Positions 24,004 to 32,134 of a DNA stretch of 64,000 bases are shown here, one piece after another. The position numbers and the translations under genes are program-made. Positions within the stretch are counted from its first letter, which is position 1; every line of letters begins with the position of its first letter. The stretch lies in the NCBI RefSeq assembly GCF_002151125.1, contig NZ_MDJZ01000003.1, positions 62,001 to 126,000 on the forward strand. Reading direction: 5' to 3'. The DNA comes from Clavibacter michiganensis. GTDB taxonomy: Bacteria; Actinomycetota; Actinomycetes; Actinomycetales; Microbacteriaceae. Below the pieces are notes generated by a model that had not been told where the DNA came from, did no database searches, and was given only the letters and a program-made list of their open reading frames with translations.

Positions 24004-25598
24004 CCCGCCGGGGCGGGGACCGACGACGTCGTCGCGTCCGCCGGCAGCGCGGCGGACGCCGCGTCGACGATCCCGGTGCGCCAGAGCGCGTGCAGGGCCT
24101 CGGCGGTCGGCCGGTCGCGGGCCGCGAGCACGCCGCCTGATGCCGGGAAGAGCGTGTCCTCCCCATCCGCGTCGAGCACCACGCCGCCCGCCTCGCGCAC
24201 GATGAGCGTCGCCGCCAGGTGGTCGACCGGGCCGAAGGACCCGATCACCGCGCCGACCCCGTGGCCGAGCGCGACGCCGGCGACCGTGAGGGTGCCGGAT
24301 CCCATGATCCGCAGGGTGCACCACCGCTCGGCGAGCGCGTCGAGCAGCGGCAGCATCCCGGGCCAGGGCGCGTGCCCCGCGAGCTCGGTGCTCACCATGC
24401 GGCCGCGGAGCGGATCCGCGTCGGGCGCGTGGACGCCGCCCGGCGCCGCCGCGAGGTCGAGGCGCGCGCCGGCGGACCAGGCGCCCTCGCCCGCGGCGGC
24501 CTCGACGACCGTGCCGCGCCAGGGATCCGCGACGACGCCCACGACGGGCTCGCCGTCGACCACGAGGGCCAGCGAGAAGCTCGTCCAGGGCACGCCGTTC
24601 GCGAGGTTCGCGGTGCCGTCGACCGGGTCGAGGTACCAGCACGGTCGGCCGGGCACGGCCTCGCCGCCGTACTCCTCGCCCACGAGCACGTGGTGCGGGA
24701 ACTGGGCGGCGACGACCGCGCGCACGTCGCGCTCGACGGCCCGGTCGACCTCCGTCACGTGGTCGGCGGGGTTCGCCTTCGTTGTGACCGGGCCGACCGC
24801 GTGCGATCGGACGTGGTGCATCGCGCGCGCGGCGAGGTCGCGCGCGGCGGCACGGGCCCGGGTGCGCTCGGCGGCGGGCGCGGTGGCCCGGGCGTCGGCG
24901 GCGGCGGGATCCTCCGCGCGCCGCGCGAGCACGTCGAGGAGCGTCGGCAGCTCGTTGGTCGTGATCGCGTCGACGCCGATCGCCGCGAGCCACTCCATCT
25001 GCGCGGGATCGTCGACGGTCCAGGCGGCCACGGCGGCGCCCAGCGCGTGCACGGCGTCCACGAGCGCGCGGCCGACGACGAGGTGCGGCATGTTGACGAC
25101 CGCCGGCCGGAGCTCGGCGAGGTCGTCCGCGGTGGGCGGCCGGTGGTCGGCCCAGGGCAGCCAGATCACGGCGGACGGATCGAGCTCACGGATCGTGCGC
25201 ATGCCGTCGACGTGCCCGCACCAGGCGACGCGCGGCGTGCGGGGGGCCGCGGCGACGACCGCGTGGGCGGCGGCGGCGGGATCCCCGGCCGCCATGTCGA
25301 TCACGAGCTCGACGTCGGTGCCCGCGAGGAGCTCGAGCGCCTCGGCCAGCAGCGGGATCCGCAGCTCGCCGCCGCCGAGCGCCCGCACGTCGGCGAGGTC
25401 GAGGTCCGCGACCCGCGCGTCGACGCCCCAGAGGCGCTCGAGCGTGTCGTCGTGGAGGAGCACCACGCCGCCGTCACGGGTGACGTGCACGTCCACCTCG
25501 ACCGTGCGGGCGCCGGCGTCGGCCGCCGAGCGGATCGCGGCGAGCGTGTTCTCGCGGTGCCGGGAGGAGTCGCCGCGGTGGGCGGTGGCGGCGGTCAT
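24000..25598 (-). CDS. Glycerophosphodiester phosphodiesterase-inositol monophosphatase fusion
   Basis: A 532-residue fusion. Residues 1-230 are a GDPD TIM-barrel: HRG (7-9) with ENTLAAIRSA, EVDVHVTRDG (Glu34, Asp36), HD (49-50), and ITTNELPTLL near the end. Residues 245-525 are an inositol-monophosphatase-type domain: VGEEYGG (Glu308-Glu309), DPVDGTANLANG (Asp324, Asp327) and GPVDHLAATLIVREAGG. The first would split a glycerophosphodiester, the second would remove phosphate from a sugar or inositol phosphate. No signal peptide, so it acts in the cytosol. An ATGA overlap couples it to the ABC ATPase gene, so it is the last gene of the importer operon. Confidence 0.87.
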   Translation of the reverse strand: MTAATAHRGDSSRHRENTLAAIRSAADAGARTVEVDVHVTRDGGVVLLHDDTLERLWGVDARVADLDLADVRALGGGELRIPLLAEALELLAGTDVELVIDMAAGDPAAAAHAVVAAAPRTPRVAWCGHVDGMRTIRELDPSAVIWLPWADHRPPTADDLAELRPAVVNMPHLVVGRALVDAVHALGAAVAAWTVDDPAQMEWLAAIGVDAITTNELPTLLDVLARRAEDPAAADARATAPAAERTRARAAARDLAARAMHHVRSHAVGPVTTKANPADHVTEVDRAVERDVRAVVAAQFPHHVLVGEEYGGEAVPGRPCWYLDPVDGTANLANGVPWTSFSLALVVDGEPVVGVVADPWRGTVVEAAAGEGAWSAGARLDLAAAPGGVHAPDADPLRGRMVSTELAGHAPWPGMLPLLDALAERWCTLRIMGSGTLTVAGVALGHGVGAVIGSFGPVDHLAATLIVREAGGVVLDADGEDTLFPASGGVLAARDRPTAEALHALWRTGIVDAASAALPADATTSSVPAPAG

Positions 25599-26803
25599 CG
25601 GGCGGCGTCCGCGCCGGCGGGCGCGACGGGCTCGACAGGCGCGGCGGGCGCGGGCGGGGCCGACGCGGCCGCGGCGCGCTCCGGCACGAGGATCCCGTCG
25701 CGGTAGTGCCGTACCTCGCGGAGCGTCACGGTGCCGGCCTCGCCGACCGCGGGCGCGGATCCGGTGACGAGCGCACGCACCTCCACGCCGCCGGCGTCGA
25801 GCACGAGCTCCTGGAAGTGGCCGTGCGGCAGCACCCGGCGGACGACCACGGAGGTGGCGTCGTCGGCGGGCCGGGTGCCGCGCGGCGCGTAGGCCACGTC
25901 CTCGGGGCGGACGGCCCACACGTCGGCGTCGGCCGAGGTCGGCACGAAGGCCGCCGGCGGCCCGGCCGTGAGCGTCTCGGGCGTCGTGCCCGCGAGGCGC
26001 GGCGCGGGCAGCAGGTTCATGCTGCCGATGAACGACGCGACCACGAGCGTCCGCGGCCGGGCGTACAGCTCCGTGGGCGCCGACACCTGCTCGATGCGGC
26101 CCTGGTGCATCACGGCGACGCGGTCCGAGATGGCGAGCGCCTCGTCCTGGTCGTGCGTGACCATGACGGTCGTGATCCCCAGCCGCTGCTGGATGTCGCG
26201 GATCTCCTCGCGCACCTTCACGCGCAGCTTGGCGTCGAGGTTCGACAGCGGCTCGTCGAGCAGCAGCAGGTCGGGCTCCTGCACGATCGCGCGGGCGAGC
26301 GCCGCGCGCTGCTGCTCGCCGCCGGAGATGTGGGCGGGCCGCGAGTGCGCGTGGTGCGCGAGGTTCACGGTCTCGAGCGCCGCCATGACCCGGCGGGCGA
26401 CCTCGTCCTTGGGCAGCTTCCGCAGCGTGAGCGGGAAGGCCACGTTCTTGAACACGCTGAGGTGCGGCCAGAGCGCGTAGTTCTGGAACACCATCGCGCT
26501 CGGCCGCCGGTCGGGGCCGGCGGCGGTGACGTCGCGGCCGTCGATCACGACCGATCCGCGGTCGGGCTCGAGGAACCCGGCGATCATGCGCAGCGTCGTG
26601 GTCTTGCCGCAGCCCGACGGGCCGAGGAGCGCGACGAGCTCGCCGCGCGCGACGTCGAGGTGGAGGTCGTCGACGATGGTGCGGCCGCCGAGGTCCTTGG
26701 AGAGCCCGGCGACGACGAGGCCGGACGGGGCGGCCGTCGCCGTGACGTCGTCGTGAGCGCGCGGCGGGGCGGCGATCGTGGTGAATGGAGCGGATGCGGT
26801 CAT
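25595..26803 (-). CDS. ABC importer ATP-binding protein (UgpC/PotA-like, with TOBE tail)
   Basis: A 402-residue ATPase. Walker A is GPSGCGKT, the Q-loop is in VFQNYALWPHLSVFKNVAF, the signature is ISGGEQQRAALARA, Walker B is DLLLLDEPLSNLD, and the switch is VMVTHDQDEAL. After about residue 260 a TOBE-like domain follows (SFIGSMNLLP..., VWAVRPEDVAY), as in sugar-phosphate, iron or polyamine importers. It energises uptake by the two permeases encoded just upstream. Seven bases separate its ATG from the stop of the preceding permease gene, and it overlaps the GDPD-IMPase gene. Confidence 0.9.
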   Translation of the reverse strand: MTASAPFTTIAAPPRAHDDVTATAAPSGLVVAGLSKDLGGRTIVDDLHLDVARGELVALLGPSGCGKTTTLRMIAGFLEPDRGSVVIDGRDVTAAGPDRRPSAMVFQNYALWPHLSVFKNVAFPLTLRKLPKDEVARRVMAALETVNLAHHAHSRPAHISGGEQQRAALARAIVQEPDLLLLDEPLSNLDAKLRVKVREEIRDIQQRLGITTVMVTHDQDEALAISDRVAVMHQGRIEQVSAPTELYARPRTLVVASFIGSMNLLPAPRLAGTTPETLTAGPPAAFVPTSADADVWAVRPEDVAYAPRGTRPADDATSVVVRRVLPHGHFQELVLDAGGVEVRALVTGSAPAVGEAGTVTLREVRHYRDGILVPERAAAASAPPAPAAPVEPVAPAGADAAR

Positions 26804-26810
26804 GGCCGGC

Positions 26811-27626
26811 CTAACGGATCTGGAAGCCCTCGGCCAGACGCCCGCCCATGATGTGGCGGCGGGCGAGCAGGAGGAGGGCGACGGAGGGGACGGAGAGGAG
26901 GATCGCGAACACGGCGGCGACCTGCTTCGGGTGGTTGAGGACGAGCGAGTACATCTCGGTCGGCATCGTCATGTAGGCGGGGGCGCCCACGAGGTACGTG
27001 CCCTGCGCCTCGTCGAACGCGGCGAGGAACGACATGAGCACGGCCACGAGGATCCCGGGCAGCGCCAGCGGCAGGGTCACGTGCAGGAACGTGCGGATGC
27101 GCCCCGCGCCCGCGTCGCGCGCGGCCTCCTCGAGGCTCCGCGGCACGGCGCTGAACGCGGCCGCCGGGATCCAGGTCATGAACACGATCGTGCCGATGAG
27201 CTGCACGATGACGATGCCCGTCACGGTGTTCATGAGGTGCAGCCCGTAGAACAGCGACGCCATCGACACGAAGAGCCCCATCTTGGGGAACGCGTTGGTG
27301 GCGAACAGGCCCACCAGCAGGATCCGCCGGCCGGGGAACGAGAACCGCGAGAACGCGTAGGCGGCCGGCAGGCACACCACGGCCGACACGAGCACCGTGA
27401 TGGGTGCGAAGTACAGCGAGTTGCGGACGGCCGCGGCGAGCTCGGCGTCCTCGAACACGACGCGCCACCAGTCGAGCGTGAGGCCGGCGGGGACGAGGCT
27501 CGGGTAGTCCCAGCTCGTCGCGAAGGCGTGCGCGGCGAGCCAGAGCAGCGGGCCGAGGATGAACACCGCGACGACCGCGAACAGGGCCGCCTGGATCCAC
27601 CCGCGGGCGGAGAGGAGCGCGCGCAT
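26811..27626 (-). CDS. ABC importer permease subunit (PotC-like)
   Basis: A 271-residue membrane protein with six helices and the EAA loop EEAARDAGAGRIRTFLHVTLPLALPG, which docks on the ATPase. The first helix begins near residue 12 and the last ends near 255. Family: binding-protein-dependent transport permeases of the polyamine/iron/phosphonate group. It is coupled to the upstream permease by an ATGA overlap (27624-27628), a sign of fixed stoichiometry. Confidence 0.9.
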   Translation of the reverse strand: MRALLSARGWIQAALFAVVAVFILGPLLWLAAHAFATSWDYPSLVPAGLTLDWWRVVFEDAELAAAVRNSLYFAPITVLVSAVVCLPAAYAFSRFSFPGRRILLVGLFATNAFPKMGLFVSMASLFYGLHLMNTVTGIVIVQLIGTIVFMTWIPAAAFSAVPRSLEEAARDAGAGRIRTFLHVTLPLALPGILVAVLMSFLAAFDEAQGTYLVGAPAYMTMPTEMYSLVLNHPKQVAAVFAILLSVPSVALLLLARRHIMGGRLAEGFQIR

Positions 27627-28579
27627 CAGACCCGGCCCTCCTTCTTCGCGGACCGGAAGTTCGCCCGGACGTAGAGGAACGCGATGCCGGAGGCGAGGAC
27701 GAAGACCACGATCGCCATGACGATCGACTCCTGCGGGTGGTTGAAGCCCGTGAAGTACTTCGAGATGTCGACGCCGAGCATGCTGGGCGCGTTCGGGCCC
27801 GTGAAGTACGGCACCGTGAAGGAGCCGAGCACGCCGATCGCCGTGAACGTCGTCGCGATGACGAGCGGGATCGCCGCGAGCGGCACGAGCACGCGCGTGA
27901 CGATGGCCCTCGTCGACGCACCCGCGTCGCGCGCCGCCTCGATCATGGCGTCGGGGATGGCCTGCACGCCGCTCGTCGCCATGAGCGTGGCGAACGGCAG
28001 GCTCGTCCAGACGGATCCGATCACGACCGCGACGGTCGTGTAGCCCCAGGTCGGCCCCTCGAGGCCGACCAGCGCGAACACCGTGCGGACGAAGCCGTCG
28101 CCCGAGTAGAAGGTGAGGATCGCCCACGAGGCGATGACGACGGGGATGAACAGCGGCACGATCGCGAGCCCGGCGAAGACCGACGCGAGCCGGCCGCCGC
28201 GCAGGCGGAGGTTGAGCGCGATCGCGAGCGACAGGGCGATCACGATCGCAGTGGACACCAGGGTCACGAGCACCGTCACGCCGAGGTCGCGGAGGAAGCG
28301 CGGGTCGGTGAACACGTCGACGTAGGCGTCGAACGTGCCCCACCAGCTCGTCGCCGTGCGCGTGCCCAGGCCGATCGTCGCGATCGTGCTGTTGAGCCCG
28401 CCCGTGTGCCCGAGGCTGAAGCCGATCGCGAGCACGACGGGGATCCCGACGAAGACCGCGAGCAGGAGCGCCGGCGGGAGGGCGAGCGCGAGGCCCACGC
28501 CGGCGCGGCGGGCCTCCGGGGAGACCCGCCGCGCGCGCACGGCCGGTGCGGCGGGCGCCGCGGTCCGGACGGCCGTCAC
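27626..28579 (-). CDS. ABC importer permease subunit (PotB-like)
   Basis: A 317-residue permease with six helices after an Ala/Arg-rich cytosolic N-terminus. The EAA loop is IEAARDAGASTRAIVTRVLVPLAAIPL. A long first periplasmic loop (about residues 65-90, with TATSWWGTFDAYVDVFTDPRFL) is typical of the PotB/ThiP-like group. The GTG start at 28579 lies in a GTGA overlap with the binding protein gene, and the stop lies in an ATGA overlap with the partner permease. Confidence 0.88.
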   Translation of the reverse strand: MTAVRTAAPAAPAVRARRVSPEARRAGVGLALALPPALLLAVFVGIPVVLAIGFSLGHTGGLNSTIATIGLGTRTATSWWGTFDAYVDVFTDPRFLRDLGVTVLVTLVSTAIVIALSLAIALNLRLRGGRLASVFAGLAIVPLFIPVVIASWAILTFYSGDGFVRTVFALVGLEGPTWGYTTVAVVIGSVWTSLPFATLMATSGVQAIPDAMIEAARDAGASTRAIVTRVLVPLAAIPLVIATTFTAIGVLGSFTVPYFTGPNAPSMLGVDISKYFTGFNHPQESIVMAIVVFVLASGIAFLYVRANFRSAKKEGRV

Positions 28580-29742
28580 TGCCCGGGGACCTTCTGGTCC
28601 CACAGGTTCGACATGTCCGACGCCATCTTGCTGTAGTAGCTGGGCCGGAGCGTCGACGGGTCGGCCGAGGCGAACTGGTCCTCGAGGTCCTCGGGCACCT
28701 GGTCGAGCGAGATCACGGGGTAGCCCGCGATGGTGCTCGCGATGATCGCCTGGCCCTCGGCGGAGAGCACGTAGTCGGCGAGCTCCTGCGCGACGTCCGC
28801 GTGCTCGGCCGTCTTCGGGATGCCGAGGAAGGACGCGCTGCCGGTGAAGGCCGGGTCGGAGATCTGCGCGTACTTGACGGTGGACGGGAGCGTGCCCGAC
28901 TTCTGCGCCGTGATGACCTGGTCGCTCCAGACGGGGGCCATCTCGATGGCGCCCGTGCCGAGCAGGTCGAGCACCTGGTTGTTGCCGTTGGGGTAGACGC
29001 CGCCCTGGTACATGGAGGCGTTCAGGCCCTTGAGCTCGTCGAAGCCCGCGTCCCACGCGCCCTCGAGCGACTGGTCGTAGCCGGTCGTCATCTTCTCGCG
29101 GGTGGCGTCGTCGACGTGCGTGTCGAGGACGGTCGTGACGAAGGCCGCGCCGGATCCGCCGGTGGAGGGGGAGTTGTAGGCGAACCGGCCGGGGTTGGCC
29201 TGGATCCACGAGAGCAGGTCCGCGAGGGTCTTCGGCGGGGTCTGCACCTTCGTGGAGTCGTAGGCGAGCAGCACGGAGGAGGCGCGGTAGGGGATCCCGA
29301 AGCCGCCGCCGGCCTGCACGGTCGAGTCGGGGACGGTGGCGAGGTTCGGGATGGTGTCGGCCGAGACGGGCGCGAGGAGGCCGCCGGTGCCGGCCGCCGC
29401 GGTGAAGCCCGCGTCGATGAGGTCGTAGCCGGGGTCGGTCCCGCCCTGCACCGCGCTCGTGAGCGTGGCCATGGTCTGCGCGTCGTGCTCGCCGTGGAGG
29501 TCGAGCGTCGTGGTGACGCTGGCGCCGGGGTTCGCCTTCTCGAACGCGGGGATGATCCCGTCGTCCCAGAGGGCCTTGACGTTGGTGTCGCCGGAGATGA
29601 AGACGCGGGCGGTGCCCGATGCGTCGGTGACGGCGTGGTTCTGGGCCTGGGCCTGCGTGCTCGTGGTGGGAGCGCAGCCGGCGAGCGCGACCGCGGTGGA
29701 CGCGGCGGCGGCGAGGGCGAGGAGGTGACGGCGGGGGATCAC
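28576..29742 (-). CDS. ABC importer solute-binding lipoprotein
   Basis: A 388-residue extracellular binding protein. The signal peptide ends in a lipobox ALAGC, so it is anchored on the outer membrane face. The mature part fits the iron/polyamine/2-aminoethylphosphonate group of binding proteins (PALPFEK-like 'IIPAFEKANPGASV' start, FGIPYRASSVLLAYDSTKV hinge, LADYVLSAEGQAIIA end) rather than the classic UgpB family. The ligand cannot be read from the sequence; the downstream phosphodiesterase-phosphatase points to a glycerophosphodiester or other organophosphate. An AAGGA site precedes the GTG start. The divergent LacI gene probably controls it. Confidence 0.86.
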   Translation of the reverse strand: MIPRRHLLALAAAASTAVALAGCAPTTSTQAQAQNHAVTDASGTARVFISGDTNVKALWDDGIIPAFEKANPGASVTTTLDLHGEHDAQTMATLTSAVQGGTDPGYDLIDAGFTAAAGTGGLLAPVSADTIPNLATVPDSTVQAGGGFGIPYRASSVLLAYDSTKVQTPPKTLADLLSWIQANPGRFAYNSPSTGGSGAAFVTTVLDTHVDDATREKMTTGYDQSLEGAWDAGFDELKGLNASMYQGGVYPNGNNQVLDLLGTGAIEMAPVWSDQVITAQKSGTLPSTVKYAQISDPAFTGSASFLGIPKTAEHADVAQELADYVLSAEGQAIIASTIAGYPVISLDQVPEDLEDQFASADPSTLRPSYYSKMASDMSNLWDQKVPGQ

Positions 29743-29770
29743 GGGTCGGGTGTCCTTCTGCTCGGGGGAG

Positions 29771-29795
29771 CGATGCGGATCGCATCGTTTCGATG
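29771..29795. promoter_or_regulatory. Composite palindromic operator candidate for the LacI-type regulator
   Basis: Two overlapping inverted repeats share one arm: CGATGCG-GAT-CGCATCG (29771-29787) and CATCG-TTT-CGATG (29783-29795). They lie 29 bases upstream of the binding-protein start and about 100 bases upstream of the LacI gene, the place expected for an operator controlling a divergent pair. There is no experimental evidence. Confidence 0.5.
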
Positions 29796-29884
29796 GTGCG
29801 TGCCGACGGTGGCCCGGGAGTGAACGCGGCGTGGCGATCGGGCTCCCCGGCGGCGAACGCGCCCGGCGGCCGACGCCCGATGAA

Positions 29885-29890
29885 TAGGGT
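29885..29890 (+). promoter_or_regulatory. -10 box (TAGGGT) for the LacI-type gene
   Basis: TAGGGT ends 7 bases before the ATG at 29898. The GGTGAGG that overlaps it could also act as a ribosome site if transcription starts farther upstream. Confidence 0.4.
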
Positions 29891-29897
29891 GAGGCGC

Positions 29898-30971
29898 ATG
29901 AGGAGGAACTCGCCGCGCACCTCCGTGACGCTCGCCGACGTGGCCGCCCTCGCGGGCGTCTCCACCTCCACGGCGTCGCTCGCGTACCGCAGCACCGGCT
30001 CGATCACGCCGGCCACGCGCGCCCGGATCCTGCGGGCCGCCGCCAGCATCGGCTACGCCGGGCCGGATCCCACGGCCAGGTCCCTGAAGAGCGGCCGCTC
30101 GGGCATCGTGGGCGTCGTCGTGGCGGGCAGCATCCGCCGGGCCTTCCAGAACCCGGTCGCGCTCGCGACCATGGCGGGCCTCAGCGAGGCGCTCGACGAC
30201 CTCGACGTCGGCCAGCTGCTGCTGCCGGGTCGGCGTGAGCCGCGGGACGGATCCGCGCCCCTGCTGGAGGGCATGCCCGTCGACGCCGTGGTCTTCCTCA
30301 CCCGCGGCGAGGAGGTGGACGCGCTCCTCCCCGGGCTGCGCGCGCGCCGGATCCCCATGGTCGGCGTCGAGGGCCCCCATGGCGACGGCGTCGCCGTGGT
30401 CGACATCGACGACGCCCGCGGCATGGGCGAGCTCGCCCGGCACGTGCGGGCCCTCGGCCACCGCAGGGTCGCCGTGCTGATGCGCACCACGCGGATCGAG
30501 GAGGACGGCCCGCCCGGACCCGTGGTCCCCGTCGGCCGCGAGCTCGAGGCGATCGTCAACCGCACGATCCGCGAGCGGCTCCGCGCCGCGCGGAGCGTCT
30601 TCCCCGACGCGGTCCGCGTGGAGGCCGGCGGGCGGGACCTCGAGGCGGGGGAGGCGGCCGCGGGCGTGCTGCTCGACCTGCCGTCGCGGCCGACGGCGAT
30701 CCTCGCCCAGAACGACATGCTCGCCGCGGGCGCGCTGCGGGCGGCCGCCGCACGGGGGCTGCGCGTGCCCGAGGACCTCACGGTCACGGGCTTCGACGGC
30801 GCCCACCTGCCGTGGCTCGAGCGCCGCCTCACGACCGTGGAGCAGCCGCTGCACGACCGCGGGGTGCGCGCCGGACGCATGGTCGGCGAGCTGCTCGCGG
30901 GCCGGGCGCCCGCGAGCGTCGTGCTGCCGGTGCGCGTGCGGATCGGCGACACGGCGGCGGCGCCCGCCTGA
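29898..30971 (+). CDS. LacI family transcriptional regulator
   Basis: A 357-residue repressor. The helix-turn-helix and hinge are at the N-terminus: VTLADVAALAGVSTSTASLAYRSTG, then ITPATRARILRAAASIGY (about residues 10-55). The effector domain is a periplasmic-binding-protein fold (GIVGVVV at the start, ILAQNDMLAAGALRAAAARGLRVPEDLTVTGFDG near the end). It is divergent from the ABC importer operon and most likely represses it until a ligand binds. The ATG at 29898 is preferred over upstream in-frame starts because of the TAGGGT box and GGTGAGG just before it. Confidence 0.88.
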   Translation: MRRNSPRTSVTLADVAALAGVSTSTASLAYRSTGSITPATRARILRAAASIGYAGPDPTARSLKSGRSGIVGVVVAGSIRRAFQNPVALATMAGLSEALDDLDVGQLLLPGRREPRDGSAPLLEGMPVDAVVFLTRGEEVDALLPGLRARRIPMVGVEGPHGDGVAVVDIDDARGMGELARHVRALGHRRVAVLMRTTRIEEDGPPGPVVPVGRELEAIVNRTIRERLRAARSVFPDAVRVEAGGRDLEAGEAAAGVLLDLPSRPTAILAQNDMLAAGALRAAAARGLRVPEDLTVTGFDGAHLPWLERRLTTVEQPLHDRGVRAGRMVGELLAGRAPASVVLPVRVRIGDTAAAPA

Positions 30972-30995
30972 CCCGCGGCGCCGCGGTGCCGGGCG

Positions 30996-31856
30996 CTACC
31001 GGCCCGCGGGATCCGTCACGAAGTCGATGAGCTGCTCCACCCGGCCGAGGAGCGCGGGCTCCAGGTCCTGGTACGAGCGCACCTGGCCGAGGATCCGCTG
31101 CCACGCCCGGGCGATGTCCGCCTGCTCGGCGTGCGGCCAGCCGAGCGCGGCGCAGATGCCGTGCTTCCACTCGACGTTCCGGGGGATGACCGGCCACTCC
31201 CGGAGGCCCAGCCGCGCGGGCTTCACCGACTGCCACACGTCGACGTACGGGTGCCCGACGACGAGCGCGTGCGCGCGGTGCGGTCCGCGGGCGACGGCCT
31301 CCGCGATCCGGCTCTCCTTGGATCCGGGCACGAGGTGGTCGACGAGCACGCCCACGCGGCGGCCCTTCCCGGGGCGGAACCGGTCGAGCTCGTCGTCGAG
31401 GTGGTCGACGCCCTCGAGGTACTCGACGACGACGCCCTCGATGCGGAGGTCCTCGCCCCACACCTTCTCCACCAGCTCGGCGTCGTGCCGGCCTTCGACG
31501 AAGATCCGGCTGGGCAGCGCGACGCGGGCCTGCCGGTCGGCGACGGCGAGCGACCCGGAGGCCGTGCGGGCCGGCCCCCGCGGCGCGGCGCGGGGCACGC
31601 GGAGCGCGACGGGCTCACCCTCGAGCAGGAAGGATCCGCCGAGCGGGAAGGTGCGCTGCTTCCGGCGGAAGTCCTCCAGCACGACCATGCCGGACTCGAC
31701 GCGGACGATCGCGCCGCAGAACCCGGTGGACAGCTCCTCGACGACGAGGTCGCGCGTCGCGTCCTGCGGCCGCGGGGCCTTCTTCGCGGGCCCGCGCCAG
31801 CCGGCGGCGAGCACGTCCTGTCCGTAGCGGTCGTCGTCGAAGGGAGGCGGCGTCAT
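30996..31856 (-). CDS. DUF3097 family protein with TOPRIM-like features
   Basis: A 286-residue actinobacterial DUF3097 protein. After an N-terminal beta domain (YGQDVLAAGWRGPAKKAPRPQD, ELSTGFCGAIVRVE, then KQRTFPLG), the middle has PSRIFVEGRHDAELVEKVWG and GRRVGVLVDHLVPGSKESRIA. A Glu in the first strand-loop and Asp in the second are the pattern of a TOPRIM fold, as in RNase M5 or DnaG, so a nucleic-acid role is plausible but unproven. The C-terminus holds VVGHPYVDVWQSVKPARLGLREWP. It overlaps the emfourin-like gene upstream by ATGA, so it shares the M4 protease operon. Confidence 0.83.
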   Translation of the reverse strand: MTPPPFDDDRYGQDVLAAGWRGPAKKAPRPQDATRDLVVEELSTGFCGAIVRVESGMVVLEDFRRKQRTFPLGGSFLLEGEPVALRVPRAAPRGPARTASGSLAVADRQARVALPSRIFVEGRHDAELVEKVWGEDLRIEGVVVEYLEGVDHLDDELDRFRPGKGRRVGVLVDHLVPGSKESRIAEAVARGPHRAHALVVGHPYVDVWQSVKPARLGLREWPVIPRNVEWKHGICAALGWPHAEQADIARAWQRILGQVRSYQDLEPALLGRVEQLIDFVTDPAGR

Positions 31857-32134
31857 CCTCCGAGGCTCTCACGGGACGCGTCGCGCACCCGGTCGACGAG
31901 CCGACGCCAGGGACCGTCGACCGCGGCCTCGCCGAGCCGCGCCTCCCGGTCGCCCGCGCGCACGAGGTACACGAAGCGGTCCGCGCCGGGCGACGGCGGT
32001 GCGGGGTCGTCCCACGGGCACGCGTCGACGAGCGCGCTCCAGTCGCCCCGCTCGTCGGATCCGTCGTCCACGCGCACCGACCAGGTGCGGGTCATGCCCG
32101 CCACCCCGCCCGTGCGCGACACGGCGATCTCCAC
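31853..32134 (-). CDS. Emfourin-like inhibitor of the neighbouring M4 protease
   Basis: A 93-residue soluble protein with the small-inhibitor pattern of emfourin: an N-terminal strand and turn IAVSRTGGVAGMTRTWSV, an acidic middle, and a C-terminal helix DGPWRRLVDRVRDA. Emfourin is the intracellular inhibitor encoded next to protealysin-type M4 peptidases, and here the M4 gene ends directly before the GTG start (no gap). The pairing makes the assignment much stronger than the short sequence alone. The likely job is to keep the unsecreted protease silent inside the cell. Confidence 0.8.
   Translation of the reverse strand: MEIAVSRTGGVAGMTRTWSVRVDDGSDERGDWSALVDACPWDDPAPPSPGADRFVYLVRAGDREARLGEAAVDGPWRRLVDRVRDASRESLGG

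Noticed and set aside
21460-24993. An 1177-codon minus-strand frame across 21.5-25 kb
   Set aside because: It runs through the quinone reductase and NUDIX genes on the other strand and out of frame through the GDPD-IMPase gene; Arg-rich shadow sequence.
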